Shown: positions 11,962 to 24,169 of the stretch, one piece after another | How positions within the stretch are numbered: position 1 is the first letter of the stretch | How the letters are laid out: each line of letters opens with the position of its first letter | Assembly: GCF_029784135.1 (NCBI RefSeq) | Contig: NC_073746.1 | Location: 182,343,483 to 182,407,482, forward strand | Direction of reading: 5' to 3' | DNA from: Toxorhynchites rutilus septentrionalis | Taxonomy: Eukaryota > Arthropoda > Insecta > Diptera > Culicidae | DNA: 64,000 bases | The notes under the pieces: generated by a model | What the model saw: only the letters and a program-made list of their open reading frames with translations | Database searches by the model: none | Told to the model about the DNA's origin: nothing | Made by a program: the position numbers and the translations under genes

Positions 11962-12345
11962 GGGTCAAGTTGGCCACTACTAAGGGTGAGATGGCCACAT
12001 AAAATGACTCGTGAATTTAAACGTATAGAGGATGGTTGTTTCCGGCGAAATTGTGCTACGTATAAAGATCGTTGTATTTTAGATCAAGCCTGACAAGAGT
12101 TGGGGGTGTTATTTTTCCTGAATTACCTATAACGTGCTTAATTTGCAATCCTTGCGAAATTATCATAATTAAAAATTATTATATTTGGTATCTGAAAAAA
12201 CATCGAATTTATCATGAATGCGCCTCGAGTTATTCAACCAACAATTCAAGCGGTGTGATGTTCTCATTCAATTCGTCAATTAGGCGCGTTCAAAGATGCG
12301 TTTATGGCAAATCACATCTCTTACAAAAGTGGCCATCTTGCCCCC
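11962..12345. repeat. Probable MITE with GGGCAAGATGGCCAC termini
   Basis: GGGTCAAGTTGGCCAC at 11962-11977 pairs in inverted orientation with GTGGCCATCTTGCCCCC at 12329-12345. A further GTGGCCATCTTACCCC at 14154-14169 belongs to the same terminus family and could be the true partner, with everything between inserted later. No TSD was resolved. Confidence 0.45.
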
Positions 12346-12386
12346 GCTATGAGTCAGGCAAAAGTGTCTCAATAATGCTATAGCGG

Positions 12387-13850
12387 ACCTTACACGGTCA
12401 ACTTTATTGACAATATGATGACATTTGAGAGCATAATGACAGCTGAACATGGCCGACGGTGCAGAAATCCGGATTTACTGATTTTCGAGCACGGACTTCC
12501 AGACTGAGTTGCCAGATATGCAAGCGCACATTTAATTTTTGTTAGTCTTTTTTGCGATTGCAATTAAAATTTATAAACTACTGAAATTGTAGGAATCATA
12601 AATGGAAGCTTTTGGTTTGGAAAACCAAACTTTGAATAGCAAAATACGGTACTTTTCACGATACAAATCAAAACTTCAAAGTAAACTGACAATGTGATGG
12701 TGAGAGAGGGGATGAAACTTAACAACGTTTTAGGAATTTTTTAACGTTGAACTCGGTCATTCTTTGCGCTAGTGAGCAGGTTGTGTGTTTCTTCACACTC
12801 CGCTATAAAATTTGGAGAATGAGAAGATCTGGGAAAATCACAGATGAAAAAACATCATGTGTTAATTCAAGCTACAGTAGAATCCCGATTATCCGCGGAA
12901 TAGTCGGGCAAACTCACCGCGATTAACGAAAATCGCGGATGACCCATTAAAGGACAAAAAAATGCAAACTCGAAAAGAGATGTTTCATCATAAAAACTAT
13001 GTTCTATCAATACAGAAATCAATCAACTATCCATCTATAAGGTCGTGTACACCAGTGGCTAAATAATGTAAAAGCCATGACCACAACAAAAGAGCATGGG
13101 CCTACCACTCACTAACAAATTCCGGAAAGGCCTATTGATTTACTATGGAACTCGCAGTCACGAATAATCCGCAGGGCGGATCACCCGCTCACGGATAATC
13201 GGGGTTCTACTGTCATAGTCTCATTTATGGAATAAAAACATTTGCTTGCAGATAAAATAACTTGCATATATTTTCGCAAACTAAAATAATCTGGCATCTC
13301 TGAAACTGAAAGGAACAGTCTGTATTTGTGAAACGAGTATTATGATGTATTTTTGAGAAGAAAAACCGAATTCTAAACTGTAAATTATGAATGAAAATTA
13401 ACTGTTACGAATCAAATTAGTATTCTATGTGAATGCAAATCACTTTTTTCTGCAAGTGGTGAGAAAATCCCGTACAAAAATTATGTCTGAAATTGACGTT
13501 ATATTATAATAATACATTTTAGTAGGAATATCTGAAAATTCAGGGGAAATAGGTTAAATTAAGGTTAGGACTACTCGCTTCAACTAATTAAATAATACCA
13601 AGTAGATATTTTCATTCAAATTTTACCAATTGAAAATTGCCTTTTAGCCTTCTAATCTGATAGAGAATAGTTTGGATCCCAAACTCAAATGTCGCCACTA
13701 ACCATCGCGGATATTTTCGTTGTCTCGGGTTGAGGGCGATATTGACCGTGTAAGGTGGAAAAATATAGATTGAGGTTAGATCAGATGTTGAAAGCCTAGC
13801 TGTCACGATATTGAAGACACTTATTATCAATCCGGTTGATCGTGTAAGGT
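12387..13850. repeat. TIR element with ACCTTACACGGTCAA ends
   Basis: The left end ACCTTACACGGTCAAC (12387 onward) matches the complement of the right end at about 13837-13850, and similarity continues about 50 bp inward. A third copy of the terminus lies at about 13745-13763, so the right side may be a compound end. The pogo-like element at 12875-13212 lies inside and is therefore younger. No transposase is visible. Confidence 0.45.
12875..13212. mobile_element. Pogo/Tigger-like MITE
   Basis: The ends are inverted repeats: CAGTAGAATCCCGATTATCC on the left and the complement of CAGTAGAACCCCGATTATCC on the right. The CAGTAGAACCCCGATTATCC type of terminus is characteristic of pogo/Tigger elements. 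A TA precedes the left end; the right flank is TC, so the TA duplication has decayed. At 338 bp it has no coding capacity. Confidence 0.65.
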
Positions 13851-16500
13851 GCCCATATGAAATTCTTTAAAAACATACCGTTTTCTATACAAACACACTT
13901 AACAGGCCTGTGTGTTTACTATTGTAACATTGGTTTCACAGGACATGTTCATATTCACCACTAAAACACTAAATTGCTTGCAAGCAAAATAACAAATCGG
14001 TGCTCGTCGCCACCTGAAAAGTTTATTTTTATTGTTTATCATGACGTTGCACCTATACACATGACAAAATGGGTATACATGATTGAGTGTAATACAATAT
14101 ACCAAACTAATGTATTATAATTGTCCAATAAATGATTGTTTCAATAATCTAGAGTGGCCATCTTACCCCGGGATGCCGTCTTCCCTCGTCCTTCACTACT
14201 CCAGCAGGGCAAACAGTACAACCAAAAAAGTGCAAAATAAATCTATTCTAAATCGTTAGCTGAATCAGTAATATCACATCCGAGGAAAAAACGTTTCTCG
14301 ACGTTGGGACATGATATGGCGACCGTGAGGAGCCGGAACCGGATTCAAAGTAACAACTGTGACGTGGCCGATCGAAAATTCGTTCCATCGAAAGTAACAA
14401 TTTGGCAGTGAGATAAATCAGTAACAGGAGGTGCTGTGTGACCACACTTTTGAATGTTTGTTGCGAAAAAGTTGTCTTAAGGTCAAGATAAGATTTCTCA
14501 CAATATTTATTCCTATTTCAAGCGAGCGAGGTAGTTGAACCAGGTGGAGCAAGACTACCGAAGAATTGGTTCCGCCCGGAGTTGCATCATACTTCTCGTT
14601 TCATGTTTTTACTTCTTAACCTATGCTGAAGCTTCTTCTTTTTCTTTCTCTCCAATGGCCCTTTCGTTCCTAGAGAAATTTTACCTTCTCAATGTATTTT
14701 CTTTGACGGAAAATTCCCGCATCGAAAGGATCTACATCAGTGGTGGCCAGGTATAACCATGGTGCGGCCCGCATTAGAATTTTCATTATAGCTGCGGTCC
14801 GCGATGATTTTTTCTCATTACTTTTAATGATGAAATTTAAAATATACGTTAAATACGTATATACTGATACTTTGTTGACTCACTCTTTATTTTAAATTAG
14901 AAAGCATTCAGTTCTATACACTATTTCACTGACATAATTATGGCTATACTTGATAATGTGAATACGGTATCACGATTAAATTGAACGTTCTTTCAATCAT
15001 CAAAAAGTTTCTACAATATTTTTTGTTTGTTTTAATATAGAAAATCCTCAAATACAAGCAAACTCCAACACCGTTTCGAATTTAATTCGAACTACTTTTC
15101 TTGAGCCATTTTATCTAAATCTGCTTGAATGTGAGAGATTGGATAGCGATGCGAAGTGTGATTTACAAATGACTGTCATTGATTTTGTTTCTTTACTTTG
15201 ATTTTACTTCTTTCATAACTTAAATCAAACAAAGAGGTAATAAAATGAGCATGTTTAGTTCTTGAAATCGCGCTTCTGGAACAAATCTGGAGTAGAAATG
15301 CAAGACGGCAACATGATTTTCAAATTTGTCACGCAGCTCTAAATCACACTGCGTTTTAATGAGTTCCGTCTGCATGTTTTCATCGGCATGTACATCATCG
15401 AAACTGAATCAGGTAAAGAAAATTGGAGAATTCTTTCATGTGCTTTGAAGTGACAAAAACCTCGAAAAAAATCAGCATTAATCGACTGGAGTGCGTCAAC
15501 ATTTTTCCTAGTTGTCGACATTTGAGAAATTCTCAATGTCAGAAAATGGGTAAAATAAAAATTTCACATTTGTTGTTTGAATTTGAGTTTGTTTTCGAGT
15601 AAATAAAAAGAAAAGAAGAAAGATGCTTGGCACTCACGATGGTTCAATGCGTGCGAGTTGATTTGGGCGTTATCCTTCAAGACTTCCTCAAATCCTACAT
15701 TCATAGGAAGAAGGCAAGCCAATTTCTCGATAACTTCGAAATCCTTCTCTCATCTATCACCACTGGATAAAATACATAGTCGACAGCTCGTTCTTTTAAA
15801 CATCAAAACAAACAATTTTCCTTCTCCTAAGCTCCTAACTCAGTCAATTTTCCAGCACAGGATGTGGCAACAAACTTGTCCATTTTTGACGCATGTTTCG
15901 ATTGAACCTTCAAAACAGCAGCAGCTTCGTTACAAATCAAATAAACTATTTTATGATTCATGCACGTATTGTATATTTCAGACAACTTTCCCTGGAATAC
16001 ACGTTTCCATTTTGCTTCAATTTACACAACACACGCCACAACGATGAATAGCGATTGCAAATAGACACTGAAATTGTGAATTAACTCGACTGCCGTCTAA
16101 TGGCGAGAGCACAGCAAAACCGGATGAATTTTCTCCCAAACTCCGTTCTCTCCATACATCCCGTTCTCTCTCATAATACTCTTGAAAAAGTTTCCAGCAG
16201 TTAAGCCCGGTTCGTCAGTCACTCGGTTGCGAGTAAACGCCGAACGATCCGAATATTTACAAACGTACCCATATCACGGCAGTGGAACTTCATACAAATC
16301 ACTCGTCGAAAAGTGTCTCCTTTTTCACCGCTTGTTTATATTACGTTTATATTACGTATTTTGTATTACCGTTTATATTACATCATATACCCCAATATAC
16401 ATGTATATGGCCTCCAATTTCATATGCATATGCCAGTTATATACATCATACAAGTAATGTGTCTTAAATGTATGTATATCGCCTCCAATTTTAGATTTTT
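13851..16500. other. Intronic sequence with scattered repeat termini
   Basis: No gene recognised. At about 14739 a single hAT-like terminus (CAGTGGTGGCCAGG followed by GTGCGGCCCGC) occurs without a visible partner. At about 16380-16490 the phrase 'gcctccaatt' recurs with ATATGCATATG-type runs, resembling the interior of the MITE at 19507-19839. Confidence 0.4.
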
Positions 16501-16670
16501 GACGTATGACTACGTCTTACATTAGGGGTGCCAAATCAGAAAACAGGTCACGTTTTTCTGAAATAAAGTTAACGTCAATAACTATTTTTGCTACGAACTG
16601 ATTCAAACGTTTTGTATACCAATCGAATTGGAAATTTTCTAAGATTTTTTTTGTTTGATATGCTATACAT
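16501..16670 (+). repeat. GACGTA-ended interspersed repeat, copy 1
   Basis: Starts GACGTATGACTACGTC, then GGGGTGCCAAATCAGAAAAC, CACGTTTTTCTGAAATAAAG and a T-rich tail. An inverted copy lies at 62356-62464. The leading GACGTA(G/T)GACTAC block is also found at both edges of the histone pseudogene units. Element class unknown. Confidence 0.5.
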
Positions 16671-17051
16671 TACAATCCCATAGTCTGTATATGGTTTAAA
16701 TTGATGAAAAATGGAAAAATTCCCATTTTTCCATACATTTGTTCTGTCCATTTGTGTGCTTTCCCGAACAGAGCTGTCAATAACGGGTAACTTATGCAGC
16801 CGCTAGAACAGAAACAACGAAGGGGGATAGCGAAGAGAAAATTTGCGAAGTAAACTCCACCCTTGCATAGCAAGTAAGCTGTCGCTAGCGTATAAGTATT
16901 GCATCTCCTCTGAGGAAAATTCTCAGAATATTTCTGTGCCCGAAACAACAAAGGTCGCTTATTTTACTCGTTTTGTGTTTAATGTATCCTCTCGAGCTGT
17001 GAACGCTAGTGAATATTTCACTTGAAGTGCATCTGGCATTGCTATTAACAC
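16671..17051. other. Intronic sequence, nothing recognised
   Basis: No coding or repeat structure recognised. This is the target region of the adjacent LINE insertion. Confidence 0.4.
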
Positions 17052-17066
17052 AACCATCCGAGTCAT

Positions 17067-18120
17067 TTTATACCATGAGTACCTTACACACGACGTGCAC
17101 CCTTCACCAGGCATCTCCAACCAAGTTTGCTTCCCATACTTCTGCAATTCCTCTGTCATTTTTGATCTGTCCATGCGAAAAAAAATCCATGGAATCCCAG
17201 ATCACCTACGCTCCGATTCTATTCCGCCGATATTTTCGGCAGAATATGGGAAAGTTAGATCTGATAAAATGTTCTTTACTGACGGTTCATTCATAAACGG
17301 GTCCACTGGCTTCGGCATCTTCAATGAAAATTCCAGTGCCTCTTTCAAACTCAAAGATCCTTGTTCCGTGTATGTCGCTGAACTGGGTGCGATATATTAC
17401 GCATTAGGGATCATTGAAACATTGCCCATCGACCACTATTTTATTTTTTCAGACAGTCTCAGCTCAATAGAGGCAATCCGCTCAATGAAAGTTGATAAAC
17501 GCTCATCTTATTTCCTAACAAGAATAAGACAACTATTGAGTGTTTTGGTCGAAAAATTATTCAAGATTACCTTAGCATGGGTTCCCTCTCATTGCTCGAT
17601 TCCGGGGAATGAGAAAGCGGACTCGCTAGCTAAGGTGGGCGCTTTAGAAGGCACACTTTTTGAAAGGCAAATTGCTTATAATGAATTTTTCCACATTCCT
17701 CGTCAGTATGCGCTCGTAAGTTGGCAGCGCATGTGGAGTGGTGATGAGTTCGGTCGTTGGTTACACACGATTATCCCTAAGGTCTCGACGAGTGCATGGT
17801 TCAAGGGATTGAATGTAGGTCGTGATTTCATTCGCGTGATATCTCGGCTTATGTCCAATCACTACAACCTAAACGCGCATCTCTATCGCATTGGGCTCGC
17901 AGCAAACAATCTTTGTGATTGTAGCGATGGCTACCACGACATCGAGCATGTTGTCTGGTCGTGTATCCGGTTCCATGCTGCTCGCTATCAGCTCTCTAGA
18001 GCACTGAGAGCACAAGGCAGACAATCGGATATCCCCGTCCGAGATATCTTAGGTAGCCGGGATCCTGATCATCTGCTTCATCTATACCTGTTCCTCAGAA
18101 ACGCCGATGTCAACGTTTAA
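17067..18120 (+). pseudogene. I-clade LINE ORF2 C-terminal part (RNase H + zinc knuckle)
   Basis: An uninterrupted reading frame from the truncation point to the normal ORF2 stop (the first visible potential start, at 17095, is GTG, so it is a fragment rather than a gene). RNase H residues are intact: MFFTDGS, the VYVAELGAIYY glutamate, FSDSLSSIEAI, and WVPSHCSIPGNEKADSLAK with its final aspartate. A C-terminal finger LCDCSDGYHDIEHVVWSC follows. RNase H removes template RNA during reverse transcription. The RT and endonuclease domains are missing, so it cannot move itself. Confidence 0.85.
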
Positions 18121-18640
18121 TGATGTTTCCTTCGTTGTGTCCCCGTTTCATATCCCTCCTATCCGATCGATAAACTTTTACTTAGTCGCGGCAATACATA
18201 CACACACTCTTTACAGATGCACGGGCCGAAGGTTGTGCAGTCCACTGATTATTCAACAAGAGTCAAAGGTTGTACCGCTCATGAGAACTCTACACGAGCT
18301 GATGATTGCGCCGGCTAGTGACCATTCTATCCTGGATTCCTCGAGTCGAGAAAGACGCACCACGCTAGATATGGGGTACAGACTAGGGGGGCGTTGCTGA
18401 TTAATGGTCAGCTGCATCCCAATAGGAAGTATCCCGTGTCGGGCACACGTACAGAGCATCGAAGACTGCGACATATCAATTATGAGAACACTTGTAATAC
18501 TAACCTCGAGTCAACCGCGAGTAATCGGTTACATATTACTAACATAGTCTAAGCAAACATTGTCAAAATATTGAACTCCCGGCCCCGTTAGGCTGACGCC
18601 ATATGAGCCTTAATAAAATATATATTTTGGATAAAAAAAA
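17067..18640 (+). mobile_element. 5'-truncated I-clade LINE, copy 1, with 15-bp TSD
   Basis: Begins abruptly inside ORF2 and ends with the family 3' UTR, AATAAAATATATATTTTGG and an A tail at 18633-18640. It is nearly identical to 38808-40376 of the long copy. The target AACCATCC(G/A)AGTCAT is duplicated at 17052-17066 and 18641-18655, with one mismatch, giving a precise insertion footprint. The 5' truncation is typical of incomplete reverse transcription. High identity to the other copies suggests recent family activity. Confidence 0.9.
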
Positions 18641-18655
18641 AACCATCCAAGTCAT

Positions 18656-19506
18656 GGCAAAGCAGGCGAAAAAAGAGCAGAGTACAATTGATTATAGGTG
18701 ATTTTTCATAAACGGTCATTCTCGCGATATTTCATTTTTAGCACTGCATCTGTTATACGCGTGTTTGATGCTTGCTGAATGGCGATGCACTTCTTCTTCT
18801 TTTGAATTATAGACACTTGAAACTCAGAAAGTTCATTCGTCTTCTATGGCGATTCACGGAAGATGCCTCTCGTTAATATTCAGTGCAATGCGTGCATTGA
18901 TATAAAGAAACGAATTGCGACATGTGACCAATTAGTGTATTGTTCTCGCAAAGGCAAAAAATGATCGTTGCTTCTCGAAATTAGTCTACAAAACTACACA
19001 AGCCATTAAACCTTTTCAGGGTCCCCGGAACTTTTTACTAAAGAGTTATTTATTAAATTTCGACGTATTCGCAAATAATATTCGAAATGATAAACCATCA
19101 AATTTCATAAGAAAAAAGATTGCGTAGTCCTACGTTCTAAGCGGTCGTGTCTCGGATACAACCCCTCGAATTTTTTTACGATTTAATGTTTGCTAGGCAA
19201 GCCCCAAGGCAGTTTTAAATTGTTAAAATATAAATTAAATTTTTTACTTCATGTTATTTGATTACTTGAAACATGTATTACTGAACTTTATTTAACCATT
19301 TCTATATAAATTTTGCAATATTTCCACTAAAGCACAATAAACAATCAGGAATGAAGTATCCGAGTGCAACTCTTTCGTATCATATGTAAGAACTTTAATT
19401 GCCCTAGAATCATATTTCAGATAGCCGTACGAGATAGCTGCGGCTTGATAATCCAAACAACCGGAGTTCAAATCCCATCGGAGCAATTTTATAACCGTCG
19501 CCACCA
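18656..19506. other. Intronic sequence with short repeat remnants
   Basis: No gene. At 19117-19165 is TAGTCCTACGTTCTAAGCGG, similar to the edge motif of the histone pseudogene units. At 19176-19205 is CGATTTAATGTTTGCTAGGC, a solo right terminus of the CCCAGCAAACATTAA MITE family. Confidence 0.4.
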
Positions 19507-19839
19507 CCCAGCAAACATTAAGTCGTATGAATAGCTATAATTGGAGGCGATATTCATACAACCAAGACACATTTGTATGCTATATGATGCAGATAACTAG
19601 CATATACACACAAAAGTGGAGGCGATATACGTATATGCCATATTTTGTACGCATATAAAGCCGTATATAACGATATGCGATGCTTTTTGGACTGATATGC
19701 GATTTGATACGACAACGTTACCACTCAATCCATCAATGACATGGAAAATCGTGTTTTTGCATTTTATGCGATTGTGATTTGATACGAAATTATATGTAAC
19801 TTATCATGTGCAAAGTTATACGATTTAATGTTTGCTGGG
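19507..19839. mobile_element. MITE with CCCAGCAAACATTAA termini
   Basis: The left end CCCAGCAAACATTAAGTCG and the right end (complement of CCCAGCAAACATTAAATCG) are inverted repeats of about 25 bp. The interior is rich in ATACGTATATGC-like and 'ggaggcgatat' motifs. Related partial copies occur near 19176, 20883-20990 and 54603-54785. No coding capacity. No TSD was resolved. Confidence 0.65.
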
Positions 19840-20024
19840 CACTCATATCAAACATTTATATCCCTAAAAGTCAATTGATTAATTCCTATTTGTACAAACA
19901 TAAATGTTTATAAAGGTTCTATATACATATAAAAATGGTGATTCCCCGGGCCATTTTACTTAAATATTCTCTGCCATTTTTTTATGGCAGTGATGAATCG
20001 TATATTCGTATGACAACAGACTTA

Positions 20025-20355
20025 AGGTGGCCGTACACTGTTTGCCCGGAGGTCAAATATTTGATATTTTTTGACAGATAAAGTTTGATTTGATATTTGT
20101 ACAAACACTATAAACAGTAGTAAACAATATCAAACACCGAACATGGAAAAAAAATCAACTGAAATATCCAAGGTAACCTAACCATGTACCGACAGGTTCG
20201 AAGAACGGACTGAAAAAATATTTTAGGCATCTAATAATTGAATATTTGCTTGTCGTGTTTTGTGTAGAATATATTTGATCAGTACACGTTGACCAAATTT
20301 TATCTGTCAAAAAGAGTCAAATATTTGGCTTCGGTCAAACAGTGTATGAGCACCC
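20025..20355. mobile_element. MITE with AGGTGGCCGTACACTG termini
   Basis: The left AGGTGGCCGTACACTGTTTG and the right (complement of AGGGTGCTCATACACTGTTTG) are inverted repeats. Similarity extends about 70 bp inward through CAAATATTTGA and TTTGACAGATAAA. No ORF of interest. The exact TSD is ambiguous. Confidence 0.6.
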
Positions 20356-20395
20356 TTATTATGTTATTAGGTATTGCCTAATAACCTTGCATGTA

Positions 20396-20653
20396 CAGTA
20401 AGTTACCTCTAATTCGACATTTAGTTAATTGGACAGACCTGTAATGGGACACAAATAATTGGACATTTTCATCTCTAATTGGATATTTTGTAAACATCGA
20501 GTTTGGTACCCAAAGTATGGCCCCAGATTGAAAGTCGCCAGCAGACGTCGACATTGTACCACTATCATCGTGAATGTCCAATTACAGGCAAATAACCTTT
20601 AATGCGAAACTGAGTAGTGCCTCGGCATGTCGAGGATTAGAGGTAACTTACTG
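20396..20653. mobile_element. CAGTAAGTTAC MITE, copy 1 (TA target)
   Basis: Inverted ends CAGTAAGTTACCTCTAAT and ATTAGAGGTAACTTACTG, flanked by TA at 20394-20395 and 20654-20655. The interior shares 'ggacagacctgtaat' and 'gtcgacattgtaccac' with the copies at 21053, 30098 and 32649. A TA target and CAGT-type end suit a Tc1/mariner-derived non-autonomous family. Confidence 0.75.
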
Positions 20654-21052
20654 TATATGCTATTTGGGCGCATCATATACCACCCAAAATATCAGATATT
20701 CGATGCTCGATAAAAGATAGTTAATAGATAGATAATCTTTCGTTCTTAAAAGTTAAAAATAAAAAAAGCAACTTTAACTTTCACTTTTCTTAAAACCGGA
20801 AATATTCGTAATATTCGCAACATGCATGTATTTACAATAATCTATAATAATTATCATAATTATCAAGAACGTTGGTGGAAACCATTCGTTTTTGTGTTGT
20901 CTGTAGTAAATCGTATATACGCATGACAATAGTCGTACTAGATGCATGTAGGAGTCGTATATTCATCCATCCAATCGTCGTGAATACTGTTGCAAGTGGA
21001 AAATAAATGTGTGTTTGTTGCTTATGATGCGAACATAAATAACAACATAATA

Positions 21053-21290
21053 CAGTAATTTAAATTTAATACGACATGCCGAGGCACCACTCAGTGTCGC
21101 TTTGGAGGCGATTTTGGCCCTTAATTGAACATTGGCGATGTGAGTGGTACAGTGTCGACGTCTGGTGGCAACTTTAATGTGGCGCCATAATTTGGGCCCC
21201 GAACTCGATGTTTACAAAAATGTCCAATTAAACGTGTCACATTACAGGTCTGTCCAATAATCTAAACGTCACATTAAATGTAACTTACTG
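21053..21290. mobile_element. CAGTAAGTTAC MITE, copy 2 (inverted)
   Basis: Same family as 20396-20653 but in the opposite internal orientation. Ends CAGTAATTTAAATTTAA and AAATGTAACTTACTG, flanked by TA at 21051-21052 and 21291-21292. Two oppositely oriented copies lie 400 bp apart, so this stretch could fold into a hairpin in the Sema1a primary transcript. Confidence 0.7.
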
Positions 21291-21292
21291 TA

Positions 21293-21999
21293 TATAAACA
21301 ATATTTATTCCCAGCTGTTTTGAGGCATCTCGTACAAATTGACAATATCATTCAGTTGTCAGTGCAAGTCGGTTCAATTTTTAGAGTGTAAAAAAAGTTC
21401 ACTGTTTACATAAAAGCAATCTCGAATCGGTCCCACTTTTTCGCTTGAAGTTACTATCCCCTGCCCATATTATGAATTTTGACATTTGATTTGCATGTAT
21501 GGGGTTACTCCCACCGAACTACTTCAAAGTTTTTTGGCTTCTCGTCCGTTAACCCGTTACATAACAATCAAATGTCAAATTTCATGATATGGGTCGTTTG
21601 TAATTCTTCGGATCGTTTGACGTTTACTAACAACCGATTGAGTGATAACGTATAAACTCGGTTTTACTGCCGTTATTAGCACGATTTTTTGCGAGTGTGA
21701 GCAGAACAGAATTAAAAATGTGAGAAGTCCAGTATTCAGAAGGTTAAATTAACAATTCAATAAGTGCGCACTTTTGCCCCCACTCAGATTTTCATTCCTT
21801 CCCTAGTCCCAAGGAGATTGCTAGTACCAAGGAGATGATCATCTATGTAACAAGAAGCTTAAACAAGAAGCCTAGAATATTATCTTATTGTGAATTTTTC
21901 ATTATTTATATTGTGAAATTTTCGAAAAGATAATTGGGTTTTTATGCCTTTTTGAGAAAGAACATTAGCATTGTTCTACTCACACAGGGTTTTCCCTAT
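21293..21999. other. Intronic sequence, nothing recognised
   Basis: No coding signal or paired repeat recognised. Confidence 0.4.
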
Positions 22000-22470
22000 T
22001 CATAAACACGGCTCATTGTTACGTAACGTTGCTGAGCCATTTTAAAAATAAATTTAGTAGTCAGACGGCTTTGTCGCCTTATGGAATGAATAGCGGGTTC
22101 ATTTTTTTGCCATCGGAAGTCACCAAGCCAAACACCATAATAGTAGCAGAATGCTTGGTCAAATATTCCTTTTTTTGCTCGATGGTCACATTTTTTTTCG
22201 ATAAACATGCTCTCGTCGGTGAACAGGATTACCGGGTTTTTCGCCTGAGGAAGTTCAAGATTTTGTTACATGGCATGACTCTTAGCACCCGAATGCGGTT
22301 GGTAATCATGTGAGCTTTTTCCGTACCCTCTTCTTCGCCCCGCAATCTTCCTTACGATCTTTCGTGCTGAAAAGTCGCTGATCCCGTGTTCCTTCGCCAT
22401 TTTCCTCATTGAATGCACTGGATTCGCCCGAATCTTCCTTTTGATGGTAGCGATAGCCCTACCGAGCCTA
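22000..22470 (-). pseudogene. Tc1/mariner-superfamily transposase remnant (ITmD37E-like)
   Basis: Reading right to left in shifting frames: TIKRKIRANPVHSMRKMAKE and SDFSARKIVRKI (helix-turn-helix region), then NPVILFTDESMF (first catalytic aspartate, TDES), then TIMVFGLVTSDGKKMNPLFI. The last block is typical of the mosquito ITmD37E group and related Tc1/mariner transposases. Stops and frameshifts break it and the C-terminal catalytic half is missing. Subgroup assignment is tentative; the superfamily call is firm. Confidence 0.65.
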
Positions 22471-22740
22471 AAGGTAGTCTGTGTTCACCTAGCATTGGTG
22501 AAGATTCCAATATTCCGAGTTTCGTGTGCAGCAGTTCACTAGCCAGTTGAGCTAGCTTACCCTGCTACGCCAGGGTGAAAAAATTTCATACAGCATTTCG
22601 TGTCCGGTGTTCGTACTAATTGTCGTTGTTATTCATCCAGTTTGTAGTCTTTCTACCCCGGTTTCTGTAGTAACATGGAGTTAATGAGTTTTCAGTCCAA
22701 GCACCCCTTATAAGAATATAGACTTTATATTTAGTATATT

Positions 22741-23119
22741 GGGCCTGATTCTCAAATACACTTCGAATATACTTCACGGTGGAAACGGAATGAAACGTAT
22801 CCGCGATGACAACGGTACGGTGTCGACATCTGTATACGAGATTAGTTTCCCACTTATCATTATAATATCGAATTATCTTCAGATAAAATGTTTGTATGAG
22901 ATTATTATATCACACGAAGAAAACAAAGTTTTCCACTCACATTGAATACCAGTTTGATACGAAGAAGTTAATTTTCATTACTGATTTTTTATTTGAAAAG
23001 TGCTCATTCTGCCTGAAAACTCATTATTATCTTCGACACTTCACTAACTCGTAAAAAGTAGTTCAATGGCGTGCCGTTTATTTCGTTTCCACCGTGAAGG
23101 GTCTTCAAGAATCAGGCCC
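22741..23119. mobile_element. MITE with GGGCCTGATTCT termini
   Basis: The left end GGGCCTGATTCT and ACTTCACGGTGGAAACG pair with the right end CGTTTCCACCGTGAAG and AGAATCAGGCCC. The inverted repeat is about 50 bp with a small gap. A solo terminus of the same family lies at 45488-45562. The interior includes 'acggtgtcgacatctg', also seen in the CAGTAAGTTAC family. No coding capacity. The TSD is not clear (possibly TT). Confidence 0.7.
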
Positions 23120-24020
23120 TTTGACATGATGTATTCCGACGAAACTTAAAGTCACACGTCGGCCAAAATGTGGGCTATCGATTTAGGGATTGGTGGAGGA
23201 TTGATCGAGATTGATTGACATAGTCTAGATAACGTTTTCTTACAATTCCTTTATGCAATCAAAAATATGCTCATGATAACTCCTGCACAATAATTATTTC
23301 AGGCCAAACAAAGTGAATATCGATCGAAACACGAGAATGCGCACACAACGGAAACGATAATGACCATGGCAAATTCCAAGGATAAAAAATCGCATGCAAA
23401 TTTGAACATTACATACAGATGATGAACGGGCAGAAGCAAATGTGTGAAAATGATTTCGATGGGAATATGACACTAGAAACGGAAAGTAATTAGTGAATGG
23501 AACTAAGCGAATGGTTGTTGGTATGTGTGGGTGTGCGAATGTCTGTCTGTAGGGCAACTTCCAACTGTATGAATAATTTGGACGGAAAACAGTGATTAGC
23601 GAGAATGAGATGCTGTGCCGCGAGATGAGGTTATTCGGTTCGTGGGAATAACACACACACATTAATTTTTTGTTTTAATTTTCGTTTTCAAAACGTAAGT
23701 TGCTATATCCTGTGACCTACTTTCTTCACACTTCTTGTTGTTGAGAACCCGTCACCGCGACGATAATTATCACCCTGTGAAAAATGACAGCGAGAAAGCG
23801 GGAAAAATTGTGTTTAGTTTTCACACGTCAGCAGGTTTGCGGTTTTTGCATTCATTTCCTGGTGGCGCGAAATTAATGAGCGTGGAAAAGTGTAACTATT
23901 TGGCGCTGTGTTTTTGTGGACGCTTGTATAAGGTGTAGGGGTGTGACCGTAATGAAAGTAATGCTTGAGAGAGAGGGGGGAAAATCGGTAATGATAGCCT
24001 GTGGTGTTGGGGAAACTTAC
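23120..24020. other. Sema1a intron adjoining the exon cluster
   Basis: Intron downstream of the 24021-24095 exon, starting with the donor GTAAGT. It appears lower in repeats than the rest of the window. A short AC run lies near 23652. I looked here for the final Sema1a coding exon and did not find it. Confidence 0.45.
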
Positions 24021-24095
24021 TTGGTGGGATCGGAGGGTACCGAAGTTATCACGACCTCGGTAATTATCACGAGCATTGTAGCCATCAGGCTGGAA
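24021..24095 (-). CDS. Sema1a: Semaphorin-1A exon, distal cytoplasmic tail
   Basis: A 75-bp exon in phase 0 at both ends, encoding 25 residues that start FQPDGYNARDNYRGR and end DNFGTLRSHQ. The acceptor is CTTTGCAG and the donor is GTAAGT. The sequence matches the conserved tail of insect Semaphorin-1A as I know it, the part of the receptor that acts in reverse signalling. It follows the 24170-24338 exon across a 74-bp intron with the frame preserved. The next exon is not in the window. Confidence 0.85.
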
Positions 24096-24169
24096 CTGCA
24101 AAGTTGGACAGACACAGAGTAAGCGCAACGTGGAAGAGAGGGGGTTATAAACTACGGTCCGAAACTTAC

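Noticed and set aside
23650..23660. Short AC run as a CRISPR- or satellite-like repeat
   Set aside because: Only about five dinucleotides; an ordinary microsatellite. No CRISPR-type spaced repeats exist in the window.
23294..23662. Minus-strand open frame close to the Sema1a exons, considered as the final exon
   Set aside because: No match to the conserved Sema1a C-terminal tail and no suitable acceptor joined in phase.
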